From: Deinococcus koreensis
GTDB taxonomy: Bacteria; Deinococcota; Deinococci; Deinococcales; Deinococcaceae
Reading direction: 5' to 3'
Length of the DNA stretch: 64,000 nucleotides
NCBI RefSeq assembly: GCF_002901445.1
Contig: NZ_PPPD01000001.1
Span: 248,001 to 312,000 of the forward strand
Below are positions 44,707 to 56,019 of this stretch, piece after piece. The notes below the pieces were generated by a model. It had not been told where the DNA came from and did not search any database. It saw only the letters and a list, made by a program, of their open reading frames with translations. The number at the start of each line of letters is the position of its first letter. Within the stretch, counting starts at the first letter, position 1. Both the position numbers and the translations under genes were made by a program.

Positions 44707-44924
44707 AGCTGGGCACTGGGCTGATGCTGGGCCCGGCCCCCTCCCGGCTGTCCGGGATGCCCTGAGGAGCAGCGCTTGTGGAGCGGCGAAGCAGAGGGTC
44801 TGGATTTCGGTGGACGACCACGTCGAGATGGACAGTCGAGTCGGGAATCGACCTTTCTCTACTGGGTCAGCCTCGCGGCACGAGGGCAGTCTAGGCACCC
44901 GGATGGTCTCCGGGGCCGGTCTCA

Positions 44925-44975
44925 TCAGCCGATCAGGGTGCTCAGCCGATCAGGGTGCTCAGCCGATGAAGGTGC
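44925..44975 (-). repeat. 17-bp tandem duplication of a gene end
   Basis: Three 17-base units start at 44925, 44942 and 44959 (TCAGCCGATCAGGGTGC twice, then TCAGCCGATGAAGGTGC). The unit at 44959 is the last codons and stop of the FAH gene read backwards, so the two others are copies of that gene end, each with its own TGA. Confidence 0.8.
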
Positions 44976-45711
44976 TCAGCACGCCGATGCCCTCGACCTC
45001 CACCTCCACGGTGTCGCCGCTCTGCAAAGGGCCTACGCCCTCGGGGGTGCCGGTGAGCACCACGTCTCCCGGCTCCAGGGTCACGTAACGGCTGACATAG
45101 CTCAGGATCGCCGGCACGTCGAAGATCATGTGGCTGGTGCGGCTGTCCTGCTTCGTGGCCCCGTTCACGCGGGTCTGCACGCGCACGTCCGCCGGGTCGA
45201 GGTCGGTCTCCAGCCAGGGGCCCAGCGGACAGAAGCGGTCGGCAGCCTTGGCCCGGAACCACTGCAGGTCGGTCTTCTGCAGGTCGCGGGCGGTCAGGTC
45301 GAGGCCACAGGTGTAGCCGGCGACGTGCTGGAGGGCCGTCTCGGGGCTCAGGTCGCGGGCGCACGTGCCGATCACCAGGGCCAGCTCGCCCTCGAAATGG
45401 AAATTCTGCGTCCAGTCGGGGCGGATCACCGTGCCGCCGGGCTCGGCCAGCGCGTTGGGGCCTTTCAGGAAGATGCCGGGCTCTGTGGGCAGCTCGCCGC
45501 TGTCGTTGCCCAGCTCGCGGATGTGGTCGAGGTAATTGCGGCCCACGCAGACGATCTTGCTGGGCTCGGCGGGGGCCAGCAGGGTGCCGGGGTCGAAGAG
45601 GGTGGAGCCGCCGCTTCGCCCGCCCGCCAGACCGTGCGTGAAGTGGACGGTCTCACCGTCGAGTTCGCCCCAGCGGGGAGTGCCGTCGTGCCGTATCCGT
45701 ACCAGTCGCAT
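44959..45711 (-). CDS. Fumarylacetoacetate hydrolase-family protein
   Basis: 250 residues. It has an N-terminal small domain, then the FAH core: [48 protein letters not shown] with metal-binding Glu residues, and [23 protein letters not shown]. Family enzymes hydrolyse or decarboxylate acylpyruvates, including oxaloacetate. TATCCT ends 7 bases before the ATG (leaderless). The gene end is triplicated as 17-base units. The substrate is not visible. Confidence 0.93.
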   Translation of the reverse strand: MRLVRIRHDGTPRWGELDGETVHFTHGLAGGRSGGSTLFDPGTLLAPAEPSKIVCVGRNYLDHIRELGNDSGELPTEPGIFLKGPNALAEPGGTVIRPDWTQNFHFEGELALVIGTCARDLSPETALQHVAGYTCGLDLTARDLQKTDLQWFRAKAADRFCPLGPWLETDLDPADVRVQTRVNGATKQDSRTSHMIFDVPAILSYVSRYVTLEPGDVVLTGTPEGVGPLQSGDTVEVEVEGIGVLSTFIG

Positions 45712-45748
45712 GACCCAGAGGATATCCGCCTGGGCCGGGCCTGCAGCG

Positions 45749-46447
45749 CTACTCGGCCGCTTCCGACTCTTCCAGCGGAATCCGCTCCAGCCCTTCGGGA
45801 TCGAGCAGGATCACGTTCGATCCCCGGACGCTCACCAGCCCCTGCTTCTCCAGCTTCCGCATCACCCGCGACACCGTCTCGCGGCTCGACGAGATCCGGA
45901 GCATGATGTCGTGGGTGCCCAGGGGCAGCACCTCGGGCTGGGGCACGCCCGCCTGGACGCGCTGGCGGTACAGGTTGGTGAAGACGTGGCTCAGGGCGGC
46001 CTCGGTGTTCAGACCGAAGGCGATCAGCTCATCGTTCAGGAAGGTGATCCGCTCGGCCAGCATCCGGCTGAGGTTCCAGAGGATGCCCGGGTAACGCTGC
46101 AGCAGTTGCTGGAAGTGCGTGCGGTACAGCATCAGCGTAGAGACCGGGGTAATCGCCACCACCGTGGCGCTGCGTTCGCTGGACACCGACAGCACGGCCG
46201 TCTCACCGATCACGCCGGGGGCGTAGACGTCGCCCATGACCCGCTCGCGGCTGCCCAGACTGACCCGGCTGACCCGCACCACGCCGCTGACCAGCAGGTG
46301 CAGCGCCTCCCCCTGGACGTCCTGGGTGAGCAGCACCTCGCCCGGACTGAGGTGGCGCTCGGTGACGACCCTGGAAATCTCGTTCAGCGCCGGATCCGGC
46401 ACGTCCTGGAAGAGCGGATTGCGTTTCAGGGCCTCCAACCGGGTCAT
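45749..46447 (-). CDS. Crp/Fnr-family transcriptional regulator
   Basis: 232 residues. The cyclic-nucleotide-binding fold spans about 15-125 ([34 protein letters not shown]), followed by a dimer helix. The winged helix has [19 protein letters not shown] (about 187-205). The phosphate-binding cassette has [10 protein letters not shown] and SERSATVV, so cAMP binding is possible. There are no cysteines for an Fe-S cluster. TAGGAT lies 9 bases before the ATG (leaderless). Confidence 0.93.
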   Translation of the reverse strand: MTRLEALKRNPLFQDVPDPALNEISRVVTERHLSPGEVLLTQDVQGEALHLLVSGVVRVSRVSLGSRERVMGDVYAPGVIGETAVLSVSSERSATVVAITPVSTLMLYRTHFQQLLQRYPGILWNLSRMLAERITFLNDELIAFGLNTEAALSHVFTNLYRQRVQAGVPQPEVLPLGTHDIMLRISSSRETVSRVMRKLEKQGLVSVRGSNVILLDPEGLERIPLEESEAAE

Positions 46448-46556
46448 CAGAGGCTCATCCTAGCGTTCCCGGGTGGGCGCTTGGCCCGGGGAGCGTCACC
46501 GGACGACGGACACGGGCAGGGATGGGAGACCGGGCCAGTTCCCGACCCTGCGTGAC

Positions 46557-46605
46557 TGGGCATCCCCAGAGACTGTGCCTCCTCAGAGATTGGGCATCCC
46601 CAGAG
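46557..46605 (+). repeat. 15-bp direct repeats before the LolD-like gene
   Basis: TGGGCATCCCCAGAG occurs at 46557-46571 and again at 46591-46605, in the promoter region of the ABC ATPase gene. It may be a direct-repeat operator or a duplication. Confidence 0.45.
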
Positions 46606-46616
46606 GGGCCGCGGGC

Positions 46617-46622
46617 TAAGAT
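46617..46622 (+). promoter_or_regulatory. -10 box that sets the start of the LolD-like gene
   Basis: TAAGAT overlaps the ATG at 46621 and lies 7 bases before GTG 46630. The earlier ATG would sit inside the promoter, so GTG 46630 is the likely leaderless start. Confidence 0.55.
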
Positions 46623-46629
46623 GCCCCGC

Positions 46630-47310
46630 GTGAGTGTTCCCGAACCGGCCCTGAAGGCCGTGGATATCCAGCATTCCTTCGCCGAGCTGAGCGTCCTGCG
46701 CGGCGTGTCGCTGGAGGTGCGCCCCGGCGAGGTGGTCGCGGTGACCGGGCCGTCGGGCAGCGGCAAGAGCACGCTGTTGCACCTGCTGGGCGGTCTCGAT
46801 ACCCCGCAGGGCGGCGAGGTCTGGTGGGCCGGCGAGCGGGTCGACACGCTGGATACCCAGGTGCGCGCCAGTCGGCGGGCCGGGCGCGTGGGCCTGGTCT
46901 TCCAGCACCACTACCTGCTGGAGGATCTGAACGTGCTGGACAACGTGATGATCCCCAGCCGCCTGGCAGGCCAGCCCGATGCCGGCCGGGCCCGCGCGCT
47001 GCTGGAGCGAGTCGGGCTGGCCGGGCGCGATCGGGATTTCCCGGGGGTTCTGAGCGGCGGCGAGCGCCAGCGGGTGGCGGTGGCCCGCGCCCTGGCCGCC
47101 GGGCCCGCCGTGGTGCTGGCCGACGAACCCACCGGCAGCCTCGACCGCGCCAACGCCCGACTCGTGGCCGAACTGCTGGTCAGCCTGGCGCGCGAGCACG
47201 GCGCCGGGGTGCTGCTGGTCACCCACGACGAGCGGCTGGCCGCCTTCGCCGACCGGGTGCTGCACCTGCTCGACGGCGAATTCACCGACGAACTGCCGGA
47301 CTACACCTGA
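46630..47310 (+). CDS. ABC transporter ATP-binding protein (LolD/MacB-like)
   Basis: 226 residues from GTG 46630. Walker A is GPSGSGKST, the Q-loop region reads VGLVFQHHYLLEDLNVLDNV, the signature is LSGGERQRVAVARAL, and Walker B is VVLADEPTGSLD. This is the pattern of LolD/FtsE/MacB-type ATPases that power mechanotransmission or lipoprotein release. The permease partner is not adjacent. Confidence 0.92.
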   Translation: MSVPEPALKAVDIQHSFAELSVLRGVSLEVRPGEVVAVTGPSGSGKSTLLHLLGGLDTPQGGEVWWAGERVDTLDTQVRASRRAGRVGLVFQHHYLLEDLNVLDNVMIPSRLAGQPDAGRARALLERVGLAGRDRDFPGVLSGGERQRVAVARALAAGPAVVLADEPTGSLDRANARLVAELLVSLAREHGAGVLLVTHDERLAAFADRVLHLLDGEFTDELPDYT

Positions 47311-47592
47311 ACGGCAGAGGTGAGACAGCCTGCCCGTAGAGTGGCTCGCCCCACCTCACTCGTCTGTACGATGGCTTGGACAGTTTTTCGATGGCGTTGA
47401 TCCGGACGCGCCGGGCTCAGTGTCTTTAAGTTTTTCCCCTGGCGGGAGGATCGGGACACGCGGAGGAGGATCAGCAGGCAGGGGCTCCCAGCCGATGGGC
47501 TGGGGAGTCTCGGACGACCGTTTGACCACCCTGTCCACACCACCGCTCAAGGGCAGGGGGACGCAAAGCGCACAGGAATCGACCCAGCCCCC
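47311..47592. other. Convergent intergenic region with a hairpin
   Basis: 282 bases with no supported gene. CTCCCAGCC and GGCTGGGGAG form a hairpin at 47485-47507 that could end either the ATPase or the oxidoreductase transcript. Confidence 0.4.
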
Positions 47593-48678
47593 TCAGACCA
47601 CCCGTGTGCCCCGCTGGTACTGCGCCGCGACGTCGAGCTTGACGCCCAGCTTCACGGCCGCCGCCTGCGCCCAGTGGGGATCGCCCAGGAAAGGGCGGGC
47701 CAGCGCGATCAGGTCGGCGTCGCCGTTCTGCAGCAGGCCCTCGGCCCGCTCCGGCGTGTCGATCATGCCCACCGTCATGACGCCCAGCGCCGGCACGGCC
47801 CGCTTGACCTGCGCGGCGAAGCCCGCCTGATAGGCCGGCCCCGGCGTGATCCGCTGGGCCGGAGTGAGCCCACCGGAGCTGATGTCCAGCACGTCCACGC
47901 CCTCCTTGTCCAGCAGCCCCGCCAGGGCCACGGTCTGCTGCTCGTCCCAGCCGCCGGGCGCCCAGTCCGTGGCGCTCAGGCGCACGAAGAGCGGTTTGTG
48001 CAGCGGCCAGACCCGGCGCACCGCCCGCACGACCTCCAGCAGCAGGCGCACACGGTTCTCGAAGGAGCCGCCGTACTCGTCGCTGCGGCTGTTGGCCAGC
48101 GGCGAGAGGAACTGGTGGAGAAGGTAGCCGTGGGCGGCATGTACTTCCACGGCGTCGAACCCGGCGATCTCGGCGCGGCGGGTGGCGGCCACGAAGGCCT
48201 GCGCGACCCGGGCGATCTCTTCCAGGCTCATGGCCTGGGGAACGGGAAACGTGGCGCTGTAGGCGCTGGCGTCCGGGCCGATGACCTGCCAGCCGCCCTG
48301 CTCGGGGGGCACGGCGCCCTGCCCACGCCAGGGGGCGAAGGTGCTGGCCTTGCGCCCGGCGTGCGCCAGCTGAACCCCGATGCGACCGCCCTGGGCGTGG
48401 ATGAAGTCGTTGATGCGGCCCAGCGGCACGAGCTGGGCGTCGTCCCAGAGCCCCAGATCCTCGGGGCTGATGCGGCCCTCGGGCGACACGGCGGCGGCCT
48501 CGGTGAAGATCAGGCCCGCGCCAGCCAGCGCGAACTGCCCCAGGTGCACCAGATGGAATTCGTTCGCCAGACCGCTCTGCGAGGAGTACATGCACATGGG
48601 CGAGACCACCACCCGGTTGGGCAGGGTGAGGCCCTGCAGTTTCAGGGGCTGGAACAGGAGGGGGGTGGCAGCGGTCAT
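47593..48678 (-). CDS. namA: Old yellow enzyme-family NADH:flavin oxidoreductase (YqjM-like)
   Basis: 361 residues, a TIM-barrel FMN enzyme that reduces activated alkenes. Seen: LFQPLKLQGLTLPNRVVVSPMCMYSS (with the Cys of thermophilic-like OYEs), VHLGQFALAGAGLIFTEAAA, and GFDAVEVHAAHGYLLHQFLSPLANSRSDEYGGSFENR with the His pair that binds the substrate carbonyl. TAGATT ends 6 bases before the ATG (leaderless). It is monocistronic. Confidence 0.94.
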   Translation of the reverse strand: MTAATPLLFQPLKLQGLTLPNRVVVSPMCMYSSQSGLANEFHLVHLGQFALAGAGLIFTEAAAVSPEGRISPEDLGLWDDAQLVPLGRINDFIHAQGGRIGVQLAHAGRKASTFAPWRGQGAVPPEQGGWQVIGPDASAYSATFPVPQAMSLEEIARVAQAFVAATRRAEIAGFDAVEVHAAHGYLLHQFLSPLANSRSDEYGGSFENRVRLLLEVVRAVRRVWPLHKPLFVRLSATDWAPGGWDEQQTVALAGLLDKEGVDVLDISSGGLTPAQRITPGPAYQAGFAAQVKRAVPALGVMTVGMIDTPERAEGLLQNGDADLIALARPFLGDPHWAQAAAVKLGVKLDVAAQYQRGTRVV

Positions 48679-48796
48679 GGGCCGAATCTAACCCCCCACC
48701 GTCAGGTCGGCGCCGGCCCCGGCTTCACGCAACGCTGAGGGTACCCCGGCAATTCATCACTTCAGACAGCGTGTGCGTACATTCCCCACTCAGGCT

Positions 48797-49345
48797 CTAA
48801 CGGTTCCGCCGGCGCCCCTCGTACCGCCCCCGCGCCTGCGCTGCCGCCTCGGCCCAGAAGGCGGCTTCCAGCGCGGCCAGATCTCCTCCACCCTGCCCCG
48901 GACGCCGGTAGTCGGTGGCCTCCAGGCGGGCCAGGAGCGAGGGGAACACCGTCCCCTGAGAGGCGTTCCAGACCGCTTCTTCATCGGCCCCCGACGCGGC
49001 TGTGATCAGTTCTCCATACCGCGCCGAGAGGGTCTGCAGGTCGCGTACGGTGCTCACGTAGACCCAGGGGCCGTACTCGCCCAGCAGGGCCAGGAAGCCC
49101 GTCCACTCGGAGTCCAGCAGGGCGCCCAGTACCTCGCGCTTCGGGGTGGCGGGGCTGAGCCAGGGGCGCACGGCCAGCAGGTCGGCGGCGAAGCCCGGTT
49201 CCCCGGAAAACTCGGCCGAGGCGCGGGCAGCCTCGGCGGGGCTGGAGACGTCGCGCAGTTCGGCGAGGTGGGAAAGCCGGGCACGGGCGGTGGGGGTCAG
49301 GTGGACGGAGCGCGGCCTCGGCTGGCCCAGGATCGTCCAGTCCAT
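48797..49345 (-). CDS. Uncharacterised protein, last gene of the ABC-2 operon
   Basis: 182 residues starting 4 bases after the upstream permease stop. No signal peptide or membrane segment; helical and strand segments such as LLGEYGPWVYVSTVRDLQTL are visible. No family recognised. The position suggests it serves the exporter, or simply shares its promoter. Confidence 0.65.
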   Translation of the reverse strand: MDWTILGQPRPRSVHLTPTARARLSHLAELRDVSSPAEAARASAEFSGEPGFAADLLAVRPWLSPATPKREVLGALLDSEWTGFLALLGEYGPWVYVSTVRDLQTLSARYGELITAASGADEEAVWNASQGTVFPSLLARLEATDYRRPGQGGGDLAALEAAFWAEAAAQARGRYEGRRRNR

Positions 49346-49349
49346 GCCT

Positions 49350-50138
49350 TCAGCTGCTGGCGCTGGTGTAGCTGGCGACCGCCCGGCGCCAGAACCAGCG
49401 GGTCAGGGCGAACAGCGCGGCCGCGACCAGCGGCGAGGCCAGCGCCAGCGTGGGCGTCAGGCGCCCGGTCATGGCCTGGGCGGGCACGGTGGTCACGAAG
49501 GCCACGGGCACCACGAAGGTGAGCACGAAGCGCACGGGCACCGGAAAGGCGGTGGCCGGGAAGCGCGCCGCGCCGAACACGCCGTTGAACAGCTCGGTCA
49601 CGTTCTGGGTCTTGACGAACCAGAAGGCGGTGGTGCTCAGCCCCAGCCAGATGCAGTACACGATGACCAGCGCCGAGGCGTACAGCAGCAGCGCCGACAG
49701 CACCCCACCGGGCGTGACGGTCAGGCCGGCGGCGGCGTATGCGATCAGCCCGAGCCCGATCAGGATGTCCGGCAGCCGCATCACGTTCAGGTGGCGCGTG
49801 GACACGTTGAACTGCGCGTCGATGGGCTTGAGCAGCGTGAAATCCATACTGCCGGTGCGGATGGCCTCGGCGATCTTGCTCATGTTGGGCTGGATGAACA
49901 CCGAGATGAAGCCCTCCGTGAGCATGAAAAACCCCGTGACCAGCAGCGCCTCGCGGAACGTCCAGCCGCCCACCGTGGTCGTGCCCGGCTGCCCGAATAC
50001 CACCCCGATCCCCAGCAGCGCCACCCCGACCTCGCCCAGTGACGCCAGCACCGCGCCCACGAAATTCGCCCGGTACTCCAGCTGCGCCGAGATCGTCGCC
50101 CCCGTGAAGATGCGGACGAGGCGCAGGTAGCGGGTCAC
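49350..50138 (-). CDS. ABC-2 type exporter permease, second subunit
   Basis: 262 residues with six membrane helices, matching the ABC-2 family member often paired as DUF990-type permeases (start MTRYLRLVRIFTGATISAQLEYR, and a TGFFMLTEGFISVFIQPNMSKI stretch). It works with the permease at 50236 and the ATPase at 51036. The substrate is unknown; similar three-gene exporters are often called daunorubicin- or lipid-type. Confidence 0.88.
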   Translation of the reverse strand: MTRYLRLVRIFTGATISAQLEYRANFVGAVLASLGEVGVALLGIGVVFGQPGTTTVGGWTFREALLVTGFFMLTEGFISVFIQPNMSKIAEAIRTGSMDFTLLKPIDAQFNVSTRHLNVMRLPDILIGLGLIAYAAAGLTVTPGGVLSALLLYASALVIVYCIWLGLSTTAFWFVKTQNVTELFNGVFGAARFPATAFPVPVRFVLTFVVPVAFVTTVPAQAMTGRLTPTLALASPLVAAALFALTRWFWRRAVASYTSASS

Positions 50139-50166
50139 AGCCGGCCCCTGGCCGGCGTTGATTGTG

Positions 50167-50220
50167 GATGGTTGATGGTTGATGGAAAACCCGGGCTCCT
50201 TCCATCAACCATCGACCATC
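50167..50220. repeat. Long intergenic hairpin inside the ABC-2 operon
   Basis: Two 20-base arms (50167-50186 and 50201-50220) pair with a single mismatch around a 14-base loop. The arms consist of GATGGTT-type 7-base units. It resembles a REP-like element and sits between two permease genes. Confidence 0.75.
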
Positions 50221-50235
50221 TCCCATCACCGCCCC

Positions 50236-51039
50236 TCACGCCCCCACCGCCCCGTATTTCCGCAGGCCCGAGCGCCAGACAAGCAAGCGCAGGCACCAGA
50301 AGACGACCAGCCAGCCCAGCATCACCAGGGCGCCCTGCCCAGCCTGGGCCAGCGTGGCCTTGCCGGCCAGGAGCTGCGCGGGCAGGCCCAGCATGTAGGG
50401 AAAGGGCGTCCAGACGGCAATGCGCTGCACCCACTCCGGGTAGAAGGCCAGAGGCGCGAACATGCCGCCCAGCGCGGCGTAGACCAGCCAGACGATCTCC
50501 TGGAACGAGGTGCTGCTCTCCGTCCAGAAGGCCAGCAGGCCAATGGTGTACTCCCACAGGAAGCGGGCGCTGAAGCCCAGCACGCACAGGCCCAGGGTGA
50601 CCGGGTAGGCCCACCACTCGCCCGTGAAGCGCGCCCCGGACAGCCACGCGAACAGCGCGACCAGCCCCAGCATGGGCACAAACCGCACGAAGCGCTCGGA
50701 GACGTGGCCCAGGTAGTGCTGCCACATCGGATCGAGGGGCCGCAGCAGCTTGGGCGAGAGCAGCCCCTGGCGGATCTCGAAGTCCAGTTCCCAGGCGACC
50801 CACACGACCAGCAGTTGCGACACCAGCCAGGTCGAGAGGAAATAGGTGGCGAAATCGGCGGAGGTGTACCCCCGGATCTGGCCGCCCGGCGCGGCGGCGG
50901 CCTGGGCCATCCAGACCAGCATCATCACCAGCGACAGGGTGCCCGAGAGCATCCAGATCACGACCTCGGCGCGGTACTCGGCCATCAGGGCGAACTGGGC
51001 ACCGAACAGCACGCGCACCTTGTTCCAGGCGGCGGTCAT
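50236..51039 (-). CDS. ABC-2 type exporter permease, first subunit
   Basis: 267 residues with six membrane helices. Segments typical of the family: VRVLFGAQFALMAEYRAEVV near the start, ELDFEIRQGLLSPKLLRPLD as the cytoplasmic coupling loop, and EIVWLVYAALGGMFAPLAF. It overlaps the ATPase gene by 4 bases, so translation is coupled. Confidence 0.9.
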   Translation of the reverse strand: MTAAWNKVRVLFGAQFALMAEYRAEVVIWMLSGTLSLVMMLVWMAQAAAAPGGQIRGYTSADFATYFLSTWLVSQLLVVWVAWELDFEIRQGLLSPKLLRPLDPMWQHYLGHVSERFVRFVPMLGLVALFAWLSGARFTGEWWAYPVTLGLCVLGFSARFLWEYTIGLLAFWTESSTSFQEIVWLVYAALGGMFAPLAFYPEWVQRIAVWTPFPYMLGLPAQLLAGKATLAQAGQGALVMLGWLVVFWCLRLLVWRSGLRKYGAVGA

Positions 51040-52070
51040 GCCGGGGCCGCCTCAGGCGCTGGCACGGTATCCGTTCTGTCAGACCGGCCGAACAGTTCCG
51101 CCATCACGGCCTCGATGGGCGGGTCTTCCACAGTCAGGTCGGCCACCTCGAAGTCGGCGAGCAGTCTCGCGGCGCGCGGGCTGACCTCGGCGCGCGGCAC
51201 GTTCAGCTCGGCGCTCAGGCCGTCGCTGGAGACCAGTTGCCCGTAGCCCGCGAGCTGCGCGGCGCCCACCGGCTGCCGGAACTGCAGCTTGATGGTCTTG
51301 CCGCCGCTCCCCTGCTCGGCCAGCCGCGCCAGATCGCCGTCGAAGACCAGTTCGCCCTTGTCGATCACCAGGATGCGCTCGGCCAGCGCGGTCACGTCGG
51401 CCATGTAGTGGCTGGTCAGGATCACGGTCGCTCCGTAGCGGCGATTGTAGTCGCGCACGAACTCGCGCACGGCCTCCTGCATGTTCACGTCCAGGCCGAT
51501 GGTCGGCTCGTCCAGGAAGAGCACGCGCGGGCGGTGCAGCAGGGCGGCCGCCAGTTCGCACTTCATGCGCTCGCCCAGCGAGAGCTTGCGCACCTGCTTT
51601 TTCAGGATGCCCTCCAGCGAGAGCACCTCCGTGAACTCGCGCATGGTCGCCTGATACTCGGCCTCCGGGATCTCGTAGATGGCCTGATTGACCAGAAAGG
51701 AATCCAGCGCGGGCAGATCCCACATCAGCTGCTGCTTCTGGCCCATTACCAGCGTGATCCGTTTCAGGAAGGCTGCCTCGCGCCGCCGGGGCTCGAAGCC
51801 GCCGACCTGGGCCGTGCCCCCCGAGGGATGCAGCAGGCCCGAGAGCATCTTGAGGGTGGTGGTCTTTCCCGCCCCGTTCGGCCCCAGGAAGCCCACGACC
51901 TCGCCAGGGGCCAGATCGAAGGACACGCCTTTCACGGCCTCCACATAGGTGGTCTTGCGGTTCACGAAGGCCTTCACGCTGCCCAGCAGGCCCGGCTCCT
52001 TCTCGTGGACGGCGTACTGCTTCCTGAGGTCGCGGACGTGGACGGCGGCGTCCGGGAGGGAGGTGGTCAT
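51036..52070 (-). CDS. ABC-2 exporter ATP-binding protein
   Basis: 344 residues from ATG 52070, with GGGAG upstream; an upstream extension in the same frame is not needed. Walker A is GPNGAGKTT, the signature is LSLGERMKCELAAAL, and Walker B is VLFLDEPTIGLD. The extra C-terminal 90 residues are like those in NatA/DrrA-type exporters. It heads the operon with two permeases. Confidence 0.94.
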   Translation of the reverse strand: MTTSLPDAAVHVRDLRKQYAVHEKEPGLLGSVKAFVNRKTTYVEAVKGVSFDLAPGEVVGFLGPNGAGKTTTLKMLSGLLHPSGGTAQVGGFEPRRREAAFLKRITLVMGQKQQLMWDLPALDSFLVNQAIYEIPEAEYQATMREFTEVLSLEGILKKQVRKLSLGERMKCELAAALLHRPRVLFLDEPTIGLDVNMQEAVREFVRDYNRRYGATVILTSHYMADVTALAERILVIDKGELVFDGDLARLAEQGSGGKTIKLQFRQPVGAAQLAGYGQLVSSDGLSAELNVPRAEVSPRAARLLADFEVADLTVEDPPIEAVMAELFGRSDRTDTVPAPEAAPA

Positions 52071-52374
52071 GGTGCTCCCAGGGTACGCCAGGGGCGGATC
52101 GGCTGCTCTCAGATAGGCCAGTTGACGTAATGGGTGAAGACGGCATGTGGAGCAGTGGCGACACGCACAGGCCCGTGTCGCACCAGCCTGAGGACTGCCC
52201 AGGTCATTGTCCGGTGAGGTCAGAAGCCTGTTGAGCCGCGACGCCAACGCCTTGTTCGGAGTCTGGCGACCGGCGCTGCAGGGCACCGACGGAGCAGCAA
52301 AGTCGGCACCGGCCCCGCGCCTGACCCCACCCCCTGCCACCTTCTGCCCTGCCCCTGCCCGCTAGACTCGCTTC

Positions 52375-52707
52375 ATGACGGGCCGCACTCCTTCCCACCC
52401 CGGCGGCGAGACCGGCACCCAGACCCTGGAACGCACGGCGACCGCCCGGCCACGCCTCTTCCGGGTGCTTCTGCTCAACGACGACTACACCCCCATGGAC
52501 TTCGTGGTCATGGTGCTCGCGCGCTATTTCCGCAAGTCGGAGCAGGCGGCGCACATGATCATGCTGGCCGTGCACCACAAGGGCCAGGGCGTGGCCGGCA
52601 TCTACCCGCGCGACGTGGCCGAGACCAAGGTCGCGCAGGTCACGGCGCACGCCCGCAGCGAGGGCCATCCTCTGATGGTGGTGGCGCAGCCGGAGCCGGG
52701 CGAATGA
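52375..52707 (+). CDS. clpS: ClpS adaptor (N-end rule)
   Basis: 110 residues, the usual length. Seen: the LLNDDYTPMDFVVMVLARYF motif that binds N-terminal hydrophobic residues, and VHHKGQGVAGIYPRDVAETKV. It delivers N-degron proteins to ClpAP. TAGACT lies 6 bases before the ATG, and the core CTAGACTCGCTTCATGAC is identical to that at ccdA. It is followed by clpA. Confidence 0.97.
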   Translation: MTGRTPSHPGGETGTQTLERTATARPRLFRVLLLNDDYTPMDFVVMVLARYFRKSEQAAHMIMLAVHHKGQGVAGIYPRDVAETKVAQVTAHARSEGHPLMVVAQPEPGE

Positions 52708-52753
52708 CGCTCCAGGCCAGCCCCCCACCACGCCTCTCCAGGGAGTCCCAGAC

Positions 52754-54973
<2,220 letters not shown>

Positions 54974-54990
54974 AGGTATGGCCCTGTTAA

Positions 54991-55011
54991 GCCCGCCTTC
55001 ACACGGCGGGC
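54991..55011 (+). terminator. clpA terminator
   Basis: GCCCGCC / GGCGGGC with a 7-base loop, 17 bases after the clpA stop; no strong U-run. Confidence 0.6.
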
Positions 55012-55075
55012 GGGTGAAGTGGGGTTTGGAGTCTGCTCACAAGGCTGTGGGGGGGCAGCGACAACAATCACAGGC

Positions 55076-55819
55076 ATGAAAAACACCCTGTTGATCGCAC
55101 TGACCGCCGCCCTGCTCGCCTCCTGCGCCCCCAAGTCCGACAACAGTGGGACGACCGGCACGACTTCCACCGATTCGACCGCAACCGGAACCACCGACAC
55201 GTCGGGTACGACCGGCAGCACGGACACCACGGGCAGCACGTCGACCGACACCACGGGAACGGCTGACACCAGCGGTACGGACTCCAGCAGCACGGACACG
55301 ACGGGCACCGATACCACGGGCACCAGCTCGACGGGCACAGATTCGACGGGCACAGATTCGACGAGTACGGACTCGATGGGCACGGGTTCGACGGGCACCG
55401 ACTCGACCGCCACGGGGACGGCTGGCACCAGTTCGACGGATACTGGCACGACGGGCACCGGGACGGCGGGCACTGGCACGGACACCAGCGGCACCTCGGG
55501 CAGCGCTTCGGGCACCACGGGAGCCGCAGGCAGCACCTCCTCGACCACCGGGAGCGACTCCACCACGGGCGGCATGGACATGGGGGCTGGCCAGACCATG
55601 ACCGGCTCGGTGAGCAACTTTGACAGCAGCGCCCGCACCTTCACGCTGGACGCCAACGGCCAGAAGTACAACGTGAGCGTGGAAGACGCCACGACCTTCG
55701 AGGGCAGCGCGACCAACGCCCAGGACTTCTTCGGTAGCGGCCGCGACAGCGCCAACGTCGAGATCCAGGGGACGATGACGGGCCAGGACGTGGTGGCCAG
55801 CAGGATCAAGCTGAACTGA
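55076..55819 (+). CDS. Lipoprotein with Thr/Ser/Gly repeats and a DUF5666 domain
   Basis: 247 residues. The signal peptide ends in LTAALLASC (lipobox). Residues about 22-165 are a low-complexity tract of STGTDST-like units. The C-terminal 75 residues (GSVSNFDSSARTFTLDANGQ, then VEIQGTMTGQDVVASRI) fit DUF5666. It should sit on the outer face with the domain on a long flexible stalk. The repeat tract leaves a long open frame on the other strand too; that frame is not a gene. Confidence 0.85.
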   Translation: MKNTLLIALTAALLASCAPKSDNSGTTGTTSTDSTATGTTDTSGTTGSTDTTGSTSTDTTGTADTSGTDSSSTDTTGTDTTGTSSTGTDSTGTDSTSTDSMGTGSTGTDSTATGTAGTSSTDTGTTGTGTAGTGTDTSGTSGSASGTTGAAGSTSSTTGSDSTTGGMDMGAGQTMTGSVSNFDSSARTFTLDANGQKYNVSVEDATTFEGSATNAQDFFGSGRDSANVEIQGTMTGQDVVASRIKLN

Positions 55820-55845
55820 GCCTCTTGCAAAAGCGTTCGTGAGGT

Positions 55846-55879
55846 GCGGCAGGCTGGGGCAGAGGCTCCAGCCTGCCGC
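55846..55879 (+). terminator. Terminator of the DUF5666 gene
   Basis: A perfect 12-bp stem (GCGGCAGGCTGG / CCAGCCTGCCGC) with a 10-base loop, 27 bases after the stop. Confidence 0.7.
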
Positions 55880-56019
55880 GTTCGTCGGCACCCACTTCCG
55901 CAGGCAGGACGACGCGCCCGGCACGGAGGGCCATCGGTATTCATCTGACCCGCGGCCGCATGGACGGGGCTGAAGGATCGGAGAATGGCGGCTCAGGAAC
56001 CGCGCCCGTAGGCTGGGGC

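Noticed and set aside
46621..46629. ATG 46621 as start of the LolD-like gene
   Set aside because: It lies inside the TAAGAT -10 box; GTG 46630 has leaderless spacing.
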